Source of the DNA: Gnetum montanum
Taxonomy: Eukaryota > Streptophyta > Gnetopsida > Gnetales > Gnetaceae
NCBI GenBank assembly: GCA_015680685.1
Contig: MNCI01007655.1
Location: forward strand, 311,894-375,893
DNA: 64,000 nt
Direction: 5' to 3'
The notes beneath the pieces were generated by a model. It did no database searches and had not been told where the DNA came from. It saw nothing but the letters and a program-made list of their open reading frames with translations. Of the stretch, positions 1-10,274 are shown piece after piece (the stretch's first letter is position 1; every line of letters begins with the position of its first letter). The position numbers were made by a program, and so were the translations under genes.

Positions 1-339
1 GAAGGTAACATAGTGTTACTTCCCAATCATTCAGTCCCAAGCATGCTTCTTCATGCTCTCACATGAATTGGCATGCTGGACTTACACACAGAATATGTTG
101 TGCAAGACCATGACTCAAGAGAATACCATCCCATGGAGGCACAATGTCAAAGGGACTTACAATAGGAGAGACATCATAAGTCTTTCAAGGGTAAGTGGTT
201 CCATAATGTCCCACATGTCTTAAGTGAAAATGAGGGTGGTGAACCTATCTTAGGAAATTGACCACACAACAATGTTCCTCCCCTTGACTTTGCCCAAGGG
301 GTTGTGTATCAGGACCTTCATTTCACTATTCATAACCTA

Positions 340-2100
340 GGTTCTGATACCCATGGATACAAAGGATCCGAAAAAGGAACATGAACTCATGATAAAGGTG
401 AACATTCTAATCGCAATCGCGATCAAGGTTGAGGCCACAAAAGAGAAGGTAGCAGACACTATCATGGTGACAGTTCTTCTTCTTCTTTACCTTTGTCATC
501 TCCTTCACCTTCTCCTTCAATATTTGGATGCAGTCATAAGGAAAAAGACCATGGGAATAAAGGTAGGCAAAGTAAAAGTCATAGACGAAATAGCCAGGAA
601 AGGCAATGAGGGCAGTCTAGAGAGTCATGACGTAAAAGAAGGGAGAGTAGGGAACAATGTAGGCATCATAGATGCCATGGACGAGATGATCATGATGAAC
701 CCCTACTGACTACTCAAAGTATGTTAGACATAACTGAGGCTGTTAGAATTCCAACAAGGCACCAGAAATATAGTAGGATCAAGAGATTAGATATGAACAA
801 TATCCCACGATTTGAAGGGGGATACAACGTTGATCCTCATAATCATTTACAAGCATTCCACGATGCATATGCCTTACAAAACATAGAGAACAAATGGCAA
901 AAGCTTAAGTTGTTCCTACGGACACTAGTTAAAGAAGTAGAGAGCTGGTACTGGTCCTTAGAATTGGAATCCATTCATAGATGGAGTATTATGTTAGAAT
1001 TATTCAACAATAAGTACCAAATGTACTCCCGAGTGTCTAACTTGTGAAAGCAAATCCAAGGCTAGAAACAAGAAGGACATGAACCCTTGGATGCTACCAT
1101 GGGATGATACTATGCACTATTACATCGTTGTCCTGGCCATGGTTATTCACAAAGGGATCAACTACACCATCTCATGGATGGGCTTAAGCATGAAATGAGA
1201 AGAACCCTTGGGACTTATGCCCAAGGAAGACTATCTAAGCTTAGGTCCCATCAAATCCAAAGACTATTGGAGCAAGTTGCTAAGGAAGAAGGTGAGCTAT
1301 GAAAGAGAGAAAGTGCAGAAGAGTATAACCAAGATCTTTCCCTCCGGAAGAGGGGACTAAGATTTTCTGAGGATGAAGAAGAGTCACCGCTCAAAGAGAT
1401 GGTAAATAGGAAAACTTTGCTTATCCAAAAGATGACATTAGAAGTTTCAGCAAAGGTAAACAAAATGTGGAATTCCCTAGACAATAGACTTCAAAGTGTT
1501 CTTAAAATAGTAGAGGAGTCTAGAGAGCAAGGTAGTGAGAAAAGAAAAAAGAAAGAGGCTAAACATGCATGTAGTAAGGGTAAGGGCAAAGTTGCCATCA
1601 TTAAAGAGGTTGTGGATTTGGAAACAAAAAATGATATTGGATGTGAGATATGTCAATATGACCATCCTAAGGGATGTTGCCCTATAATCTCACATCTATA
1701 GAAGTCTAGGGTGTATGCACTCAACCCACAATTAAACAAAAGGCAAACACCTCAAACGTTACCTTATCCTCAAGGTAACCCAAGTTAGTTCCACCAACCC
1801 TTAACATATTATCCCAGTGGAACTCCACCATACCTGATTGACCAATATCAATAGTGGCAACACCCACAATCATGAGGAATGCCACCACCAAGGCAACAGT
1901 ATCCTTACTAACAACCTGACCCGTATGGATATTATGCGTAGTAGCCAATCTCCCCACATGACTGTACTGGTCACATCACTCCTCAACCTCACTACCAAGC
2001 CCACGAGTATTATGGGACTCCCTCTTCTAGAGGTGATATTCCACAAGCACATCATCCTTCTCATTAGGTCGCATCTCTTCCACGAATAGCTCCACTACCA
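340..2100 (+). pseudogene. Broken gag of E1
   Basis: Gag forms the particle around the retrotransposon RNA. From 721 the retrotransposon gag domain is recognisable (motifs NIPRFEGG and ESWYWSLELESIHRW), and the same frame runs on to a zinc knuckle near 1650-1680 (CEICQYDHPKGCC, of C-x2-C-x3-H-x4-C type as in E2 and E3). The frame 721-1701 is kept throughout but has in-frame stops, several of which fit CGA-to-TGA or TGG-to-TAG changes by comparison with E3. Upstream, 353-709 aligns to the Ser/His/Asp-rich amino-terminal region of E3 gag (59156-59606) but is frame-shifted. After 1701 comes a Pro/His/Gln/Tyr-rich linker to about 2090. It cannot be translated as one protein. Confidence 0.8.
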
Positions 2101-2328
2101 CCTACTCCCGCGATGTAAGGTAAAATCCCTACCCAACTATAGCAACATAACGCCACGAGGGCTGTTAACTCTCAACCTACTATTGTTTTCAACAACCACA
2201 TGAAGAAAAGACATTTCTTTAAAATGAACAATCCAACCAAGCCCTTGCAATCACAAGCGACCGATTCCTGAGATGCCTCAGTATCAATCAAAACTTTGAA
2301 GCCTCCTTCAACTCAACCACTGCACTGA

Positions 2329-2835
2329 ATGGACACGATCATGCTAACACATGTCGTCACTGATTGGATCAAAGCTAGCCACCTTCCTAGGAAATTCTCT
2401 GATCCTGGGAATCCTCTAATATACTTACAAATCGCTAGAAATGTGTCGTGCAAGGCTCTTTTGGATTCAGGTTCCAGTGTCAACTTGATTTCTAAAGAAA
2501 TGTACAAGGCTTGAAACCTGCCTCCATTGAGAAAGACCAACATCCATCTAGAGTTGGCCAACTAGTCCATCACTGTTCCATTGGGACTGATGGAAGACAT
2601 TGTTACCACTATTTGTGGGTGGTCATACCCAGCTGACTTCTTAGTGATTCAGATAAACAACGGTAAGGGGAACTTCCCAATCATAACGGAAAAAGTATGG
2701 CTAAGCACCATCGATGCACACCTAGGAATCCATGATCTTTCCCTACAAATATCAAAGGAAAATACATTCAAAAAGATCAAGAAGAAGAAAGCTTTGTGCA
2801 TCGCATATAGTGACACAAGGTGTAATTGCGTGTAG
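2329..2835 (+). pseudogene. Aspartic protease region of E1 pol (broken)
   Basis: This region would cleave the Gag-Pol polyprotein. The peptide 2329-2514 contains CKALLDSGSSVNLIS, the D-S-G active-site signature of retropepsins in the form typical of Athila/Tat elements. A stop follows EMYKA, and a second open stretch 2581-2835 (VVTTICGW- and FLVIQINNG-like core) continues the domain. The active-site triad is intact in this copy, whereas E3 has Ser in place of its Gly. Frames on both sides are interrupted, so no functional enzyme is expected. Confidence 0.75.
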
Positions 2836-3199
2836 AGGTCATGGTTTGTGCAAATTTTAGCATTGCCTGCATCCAATTAGTGTGCACAAGTGATTAACAT
2901 ACAAAGATGCCTATATGCAACAGCCACACGATAGGAAGACACCCAGTGGCTAACAGTTGATCAAGAAAGCAGTTCACTCATATGCATGGAACCAACTGAG
3001 GGTTTGACTTATGCTTACATCAATAGCATAGATGCATTAGAGCAAGTCCACCACTAACTTCCAAGTCTTAACCTTGAAAATATCAACTGGGGGAAGTTGG
3101 AAATCCATGAAAAATTTAAGTAGGAGCCCCTCAAGCTAAAACCATTGCCCACCGATATGGAATACACATTCCTTAAAAACAAAAAATCGATAATTATCA

Positions 3200-4780
3200 A
3201 TGCTAAGCTTGCTCCTCAATAGAAAGAAGAATTGTTGAAGGTAATGAATAAATGGTCAGAAGCCTTCGCTTGGTCATATCCCAAATTAACTGGAATAGAT
3301 CCTAGGATATGCCAACATAGAATTTACACTAACCCCTCCATGAAGCCTTGAAGACAACCGCAGAGGTGATTGAACCCTAAGCTAAAGTAAGTAGTTAAGG
3401 AAGAAATTGAACAACTTCTCAAGGCTAGGTTCATATACCCCATTGCTGATAGCGAATGGGTTAGCCCCTTAGTTATTATGCCTAAAAAGGAAGGCAAATG
3501 GAGGGTGTGCATAGATTGCAGGCTACCAAATATGACAACATTCAAACATCACTTTCTATTACCATTTTTCGACCAAGTCTTAGACACCATTGCAGGGCAT
3601 CGCTATTATAGTTTTCTGGATGGATATAGCGAATATAACCAAATACAAATATCCCCAGAAGACCAAGCCAAGACTATGTTCACTAGTCCTTTGGGAACGT
3701 TCCCATACAAACAGATGTCGTTTGGCTTGTGCAATGTCCTTGCAACATTTCAACGACTAGTTCTAAGCATATTCCAACAACAGATAGGAAATGGCGTGGA
3801 GGTCTTTATGGACAACTTCTCTACTTATGGAGCAAACTTTGATCAAGCCTTGGACCAGTTGGAGCAAGTGCTAAAAAGATGTGTAGAAACCAATTTGAGG
3901 CTCAACTGGCAAAAAATCCATTTGATGGTCCAAGACGGCGTAGTACTAGGGCACAAAATCTCACACACAGGGATAGAGGTAGACCCCAAAAAAATCAAAA
4001 TTATCCAAGGAATTACCCATCAACTAGAAACTATCAAAGATATTCAATCATTCCTTGGACATACTGGCTACTATAGGATATTTATTAAGAACTTTTCAAA
4101 GGTTGCCAAACCATTGGTGGAATTAATGAAAAAGGATGTACTTTTTGAGTGGACCAAGGAATGTGAATTAGCTTTCCAAACTCTAAAATAGAAGCTAGTA
4201 GAAACACCCATTCTACAAGCTCCTAACTGGTCCAAACCATTCCATATCATGACTGACGCATCCAACTATGCTTTAGGAGCCATGCTTACATAGTTAGATG
4301 ATCAGAAGCATCCTTATTACATCCATTGTGCAAGTAGAAGTATCATCAGTGCACAACTTAACTACACTACCACAGAGAAAGAGTTAATGGTTGTAGTGTT
4401 TGCACTAGAAAAGTTTAGACACTATGTATTGGGATATAAAGTATATATACATACAAATCATAGTGCAATCTGGTTCCTCACGAATAAGCCAATGGTAAGC
4501 CCTCGTATCATATGATGGCTTGTAATCTTACAAGAGTTTGATTTAACGATGATCGATCGCAAGGGCACCAAGAATGTAGTTGCTAATCATTTATCTTGGT
4601 TGCAATGGGACAACAAAGAGGATGAGTATCCAATTTCTGATCATTTCCCTGATGAATTCCTCTTTGTTGGTGTAGTGAATAATCAATCACCCATGGAGAA
4701 AAATTGGTATAGTAGCATTCTTACCTATCTCCTCACCCAACAAACACCACAAGAGTTAAACCTTAACAAGAAACAATAGT
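3200..4780 (+). pseudogene. Reverse transcriptase and RNase H region of E1 pol (broken)
   Basis: The longest open piece is 3478-4191 (237 codons). It shows the palm motifs KWRVCIDCR, YYSFLDGYSEYNQIQISPED, SFGLCN and VFMDNFSTYG. The catalytic Asp-Asp pair of the last motif is Asp-Asn here, a single G-to-A change that should kill polymerase activity. The connection (DIQSFLGHTGYYRIFIKNFS) follows. After a stop at 4189-4191 comes RNase H (TDASNYALGAML, TTTEKELMVVVFALEKFRHY, HTNHSAIWFL), with further stops. The order RT then RNase H and the sequence style are those of Ty3/gypsy elements of the Athila/Tat branch. Confidence 0.88.
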
Positions 4781-4795
4781 TTCTTCACCAAGCCA

Positions 4796-6056
4796 AGTAC
4801 TTTGTGGAGATAAATGGGCAACTTTACAAAGTGTGTCCTTATGGCTTGGTTCAATGGTGTGTTCCTAATGTAGATCAACTGTGAATTCTCCAAGATGCTC
4901 ATGAGGGTCCTTGTGGGGGTCATTATGCTGGGAGACGAACAGCCATTAAGATCTTGCTTGCAGGATATTATTGGCCTACATTGTTTCGAGACACCCATCA
5001 TTTTGTCCAATCTTGTGAGCGCTATCAACGTGATGGGGGGATGACTGCTAGAATGAAGGTCCGCAACAATGGATCCAACCTTTAGAACCCTTCAACATTT
5101 TGGGAATTGATTTTATGGGGCCAATTACACCAATGTCCAATGGAAAAGCTTATAGCATAGTTGCCATTGACTATCTAACCAAATGGGCTGAAGAAACTGC
5201 TATTAAACATTGTACATCATCTACAAGTACACAATTTGTTCAACAACAAATCATAAACAGGTTTGGTGTGCCTTGTGCACTTATTTTAGACAATGGTACA
5301 CACTTCACAGGTGCGACTTTTCAAAAATTAATGCAACGCTTAGGGGTTGAACACAAATTGACAACACCATACCACCCCCAAGCGAATGGTCAAGCTAAAG
5401 TCACCAACAGAGAGATTATGAAGATGTTGACAAGAACCATTAGCAAGTTTAGGCCAGACTAGAGCATTAAACTGAATGATGCTCTTTGAGCATATCACTC
5501 CACATGGAAACTCCCTATAGGCTACTCTCCCTATAAGTTAGTGTATGGTAAATTACCAACGCTTATCATTCAAACTGAGCTCCGTACACTATCCACAGCA
5601 TGTGACCTCAACCTTGACCTTGATCTAGCATAGAAACAATGGTTAGTAACCCTTAACTTGATAGATGAAAACCGATTAGCTACCCTGTCATCTAATGAAT
5701 TGCACAAGGCCTTCAATAAATAACGTCATGACCTAAGCATTAGGAAAGTTAAATATTAGCCAGGAGATAAGGTTCTCCACTAGCATCCCACACATGTGCC
5801 ACAACATACTAAATTTTAAACATTGTGGGAAGGACCTTATATTATTTATGCAACTTTTCCTTCAGGGGCCATGACAATATACAAACCTAAGAGCCTAGAC
5901 AAGAAATTGTTGGTTAACATGCAACAAACCAAACCTTTTCATGAGCTTAGGACAACTAGTACACATGCTACCTCTGTTAGTGGACAACCTTATTTACTAT
6001 TTTGGATCTCCTCCTTCCAACTTAGTCATGGGGAAGATGGCCACCTATGCTAACCG
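4796..6056 (+). pseudogene. Integrase region of E1 pol (broken)
   Basis: The integrase would insert the cDNA into the genome. An HHCC zinc-binding region is visible around 4870-5040 (DAHEGPCGGHYAG, GYYWPTLFRD, SCERYQRDG); the second Cys of the CxxC is Tyr here. The catalytic core 5100-5462 has the first Asp (GIDFMGPI) and second Asp (LDNGTHF). The third acidic residue, Glu in the usual GQAE, is Lys (GQAKVTN). A GPY/F-type module follows at 5823-5950 (MWEGPYIIYATFPSGA). There are several stops and no chromodomain is visible. Confidence 0.85.
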
Positions 6057-7950
6057 TTCTAGGCCCTCAGTTCTTTTTGAATTTTTGTTTTACACATTTT
6101 TTGTTTTACACATTCTTTCAACTTTTCTTACTTTTGTTTTACACCATCATTCATATTTTTATTATTTGTCTAATTACTTGATTTACTTTTATTCGTCATC
6201 CAATAAGTGCTCATGATGGTGGATTGAATTATATCATATTGATTACTAATGTTTGGTTTTTACCTTTGAATTATGATGCTAATATTAAGGTATGGTTTTT
6301 TTGGTAAAATAGGCAATGAGTCCACACTCTCCACTTATCCATACAACTCTATGGTCTCCTTTGGCTTGGAACTGTACAGTCCCTCTTTTTCTAAGTAAAC
6401 TTTTAATGAATTGGTGGCTGGGTACTTTTCAAACCAAGGAAAGACTCAAAGGATGAAAAGGGTGTGACTTCAAGGGGATTCGATGCATTGGTGCTGGCCA
6501 TTCTCTTGGGTGCTTGGATGCTTTTTCTTGGGTTTTCTTCCATTTTGACATTGTTCAAATATCAGGAAGCTGAGTGAATAAAAATAAGTCTCTACATGGT
6601 GTGGTTCTCACACAAAAATAAAATAAAGAAAAAAAACAAAAAGAAAAAGAGAAAAGTGAGAATTCAAAGCACACCCCTTAGACATAATAAAGCAATATGG
6701 GCTACAAGCTCTGGTTATAGAACTAGAAAGACATGTTACCTATGCCTGAAGGTTTCCTCTAACTAAGGCCCTTTCTCGCTTCCTACTTCTCCATCTTGCT
6801 CTCCTCAGAATGGTGGTGACTCTTTGTGGAAGAATTCTTGTTACTTCAAGTAGATGGATTGGTCAAGTGTGTTGATACGAGGTTACTAGATGTGGTTTGT
6901 TTGAGTCTGGATTTAGGATGAGTTCTACTCAGTCACATTAACCATGAAATACACAAGGGACTTTACATAACCTTGTTCTTGGGATTCCATTCCATTCTCT
7001 CCTCTCCATCTTTCTTCCCATTTTTCCACCTCATTGTCAGTTTTATCATTAGTCTGTTTCTGGGTTGATGCATTATTTATCTTTGGTGAATTCTTGTGGG
7101 TAAGTTTTTAACTCTTGCTTCCAAATGACATTCCTAAAGCCTACAGACTCTTTGGTTTGTGGTTTGTTAAGGCATGAGCCTCCTTTGGGAAGGATCCACT
7201 GGCATTCCTTTTTGGTGCAATTGTTAAGTTCTTTTCCTTAAACATTTCCTACAATTAATCATCTCTTATTTCATCCTCATCCATGACATCCATTTTATTG
7301 GCATTGTTGTTGTTATTTTTTTCCATCTTTCTTGTTCCTCATATTTTTCCATCTTATAGCTACCAGAGATTTGCTCTTAGTCGTGAAGGCCCTGCACAAA
7401 TTTTTCAATTTTCTTCATTTTACTATTCGCCTAACCCCTACACCTTGGGTAGTCACCTGTGATAAACCTCCGAACCAGTTTCTACCATAACCACAACTCA
7501 GCCAATGCGCTTCATATCGAGGCAAGGTATCAACTGCATTGTGGTTTATCTATCCTTGTTCATTTGTGGCTGTGTTGTATGTGCAGATCGCGATCATACA
7601 AACAATGGACTGGGCTTAGAGGAAGCACTCAGGATGGACTGGAACTAGAGCATTACGAAAGGAGCAAGTCCGATGGTATGGTTATGGATGAACAATGGAA
7701 GGTGCAATCTTAGCATTGGCAACAACATGCTTCATTTTCTCTCTCTCTCTCTTTCTCTACAAGCTTCCAAATAAAGGCTTGGATGTCATTTATGTACGAG
7801 TGTTCACCACAATGTTGTAATATGCTTATTGATCCATCACTGGGCACGTTGAGTCTGTCATCCCATTCCACCATCAGTTGTCAATTAGTCAATAATCTCA
7901 TACCTTCCCAATATTTTGTAAGGAACTCGAGGACGAGTTTTCATTCAATC
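6057..7950 (+). other. E1 post-pol region, no supported gene
   Basis: Untranslated stretch between integrase and the polypurine tract. It is T-rich after 6060, then contains segments that align in reverse to E3 (46620-47170) and E4 (61930-62650), so it is a family feature. Small open frames, including 7459-7713, have no recognisable domain. A CT microsatellite lies near 7737-7760. Confidence 0.6.
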
Positions 7951-7959
7951 ATGGGGGTA
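7951..7959 (+). promoter_or_regulatory. Polypurine tract of E1
   Basis: The G-rich run ATGGGGGTA lies immediately before the LTR start TGATGAG, the position of the plus-strand primer. The same context (CTCGAGGACGAG- then CATGGGGGTA-like) is found in reverse beside the left LTRs of E3 and E4. Confidence 0.75.
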
Positions 7960-8844
7960 TGATGAGAGCGGTTACTCTAGCAATTTATTCTAATTATTAG
8001 AGCAGTTACTCCAACGGTTTATTCTACTTATTAGAGTGGTCACTCTAATTACTAGAGTAGTTGCTCTCAAGCCTATAAATACAGTGCCTAAGCACACAAT
8101 TGGGAAGAAGTCTTTTAGTAGTCAAATAGCGAAACTCTTGTAGTTTATTTGAAGGTTAGAGTATTTTCCAAGTGCCTGCAGCAAGAGGTTGAAGTACGGA
8201 TGGATCTTTATTCGAGCATTGTGTACTTGAGCACAACTTGTGTACAACAATAAAGACAAGCTCTTTAATTCATCCTTGCAGCACTTGAGATTTGTTTTCT
8301 TACGCATTTATTTTATTTTATTTTCTTATAAATTTATTTTATTTTATTTTATTTTATGCACTTTACATTTATGTTATTAGCGTAGCAATTCATTTTGATC
8401 AATTAAGCAAATCGTTAAATTACACTTAGTACGATCACTTCGAGCATGCGTGTAACACTTAGTAACCCAATAACGATTAGCGTTGCTAATCCTAGTAGTG
8501 TTGCACTGGTTTAGGATGTGTATGGCAAGTGAGAACGGATGCTAGTGTTAGGATTAGTTAGAACTTAATTAATGAGTAGTTAAGATAAATTAGTCACTTA
8601 GTTATCTCTCTTCTTCCTTATTAGCACAAGACATCAAAACATAAAAGATATAAAAATCATATGCCTCAAGCTTACTTAACCATACAATCGTGACATACAA
8701 GTAAGTTTGGGAAGACAACGATCAACCAACCCGTCCTTATTCCACAAAGGGCACATAAGCACTTAGTCCTTGGAATTCGACCAAATCATGCGTGAAACGC
8801 TTGTATTCGTATGGTTGAGTGTAGGTGTACCTCGCCGCTCATCA
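7960..8844 (+). repeat. 3' LTR of E1 (885 bp)
   Basis: Starts TGATGAG directly after the polypurine tract and ends CTCATCA, giving perfect inverted termini. A TATA box (TATAAATA) is at 8074-8081. U3 holds two to three copies of an imperfect approximately 33-bp unit with the core CTCTAATTATTAGAG, the unit that is expanded in the solo LTR at 16804. R-U5 after the TATA is homologous to the seven other LTRs of this superfamily in the window. The five bases after it are TTTGG; their partner lies outside the window. Confidence 0.88.
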
Positions 8845-10274
8845 TTTGGGCAAAAAAATCCAATAACCTATAAAAAGATATATCGAGAAGTGATATCTTT
8901 TGAGAAAGATTCACATAAATCATTAATTAAACAAAATCAAAAGCTTTGGAATCTTTTAATATAAGTATCTTTTATCTTCAAATCATTCCTGACCACAAAA
9001 ATTTTAACTCAAAAATTTCTGCAAGAAATGCTCATGATAGACAAAACTTCAAATAGTTTACTTGTAAAAGAAATCGAGAGTTTTTGAAATAGAACTAAAT
9101 AATTATACTAATCTAACATATTATCTCAATAAGTATGCTAATCTAACATATTATTTTATTTTACTTTAGTTCTATGCAAATTTTATGTTACCTACATATC
9201 CAAAGGCTACCTATCATTTTAAGGTGCCTATCATTTTGACCTAATGGCCAGCTGCTAGTTTGTCAAAGAGAATCTTCATGATCCCAATAAATAATTTAGA
9301 TCCCCTCCGCTAAAATACGAATATATATATACCTTATTGTATTTGAGGTAGCTTGAAGTTTTATCTAAAGTCTTAGGTAGCATACTCCAACGCAATACGA
9401 TAAATACCTATGAATGAAATCAACTCAAAATGTGAATTGAGGGGCAAGGGTTAAATAGCATGATAAGTTAAGATTACATTAGAACGAATTTGATTAGCAT
9501 TTTTAATGTTGAGTCAAGAGATTTGTAATATGCATACATTACATTTTTAAGGTTAAAAATATAAAAAATAAAAATCACACGTCAACTATGCGAAATCAAA
9601 CAATATTTTTAATTAAAAATTTGAAATATACCGTCTCAACGTCGGCGACCAAACGTACCCTTAAAATAGTGTTTATGATTCCCTATCGGCCTGCCGACGT
9701 CACGACATATACAAGGTAAAATTAAGTCACCAAGGATTGTGAAAGGTCCTAAGATTAATGAGAGCTTGACTTTAGCGCCTTTTTTAATTGGATGGAATCT
9801 TATAAGCTAAGGTGTGGTATTGTCTTATAATGTTTGAAGGATGGAAAACCAATGCACGCTCAAAATTTCAAAAGGATTCCTCGACCATTGGAAGTATATG
9901 AATATCCGTCCGCAAAAAAAATAGTAAAAATAAACCGCAGCCTAACATAACACGCAAAGCATTGGATTTCAAGGACGGCCACCAAACTTTGTGATCAAGG
10001 TGCCCCCGCTAACACTAACATTAGGGCAAACAAGAACAGCCCAGTTAAAAATGGTCAACCATACCTCTAACTCAATGTAAATAGTTTAAAGTTTAATTAT
10101 TATGCATTCATATTTAATTTTATTGAAGAACATTATGGGTTCATCACAGGTAGAGTAAACCTGAGAATTGATCGCCGAATATCTTCATGAATAAAATGTC
10201 GTGATATTTTATAGTTTAAAACTTCTTTTAAGTTTTAAACTATAAAATATAGTAATTATAGTAAATATGGGGGG
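8845..10274. other. Intergenic DNA, no gene seen
   Basis: AT-rich. No open frame with a recognisable domain. The part 9748-9980 resembles 25698-25960 in scattered blocks (shared AAGATTAATGA, AGCTTGAC, TCCTCGA), possibly an old dispersed repeat. A perfect hairpin at 10204-10250 is listed separately. Confidence 0.5.
10204..10250. repeat. Perfect inverted repeat, 21-bp arms, 5-nt loop
   Basis: Arm 10204-10224 is the exact reverse complement of 10230-10250, with loop CTTTT. The arms are AT-rich (start ATATTTTATAG). Could be a cruciform-forming site, a MITE remnant or a hairpin in a transcript. Confidence 0.85.

Larger units (their letters stand above)
1..8844 (+). mobile_element. Ty3/gypsy LTR retrotransposon E1 (Athila/Tat-like), 5' LTR outside window
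   Basis: The order gag, protease, reverse transcriptase, RNase H, integrase, long untranslated post-pol region, polypurine tract and 3' LTR reads left to right. Integrase after RNase H places it in Ty3/gypsy. The RT style and the tRNA-Asp primer site of its relative E2 suggest the Athila/Tat branch. The window opens just inside the element, because its first bases align with the leader of E3 (59640-59880, minus). The 5' LTR and left target duplication therefore lie outside. All reading frames are broken. The copy is non-functional and old. Confidence 0.9.

Noticed and set aside
353-709. Independent 118-codon gene
   Set aside because: The DNA aligns with the amino-terminal part of E3 gag in another frame; it is a shifted piece of E1 gag.
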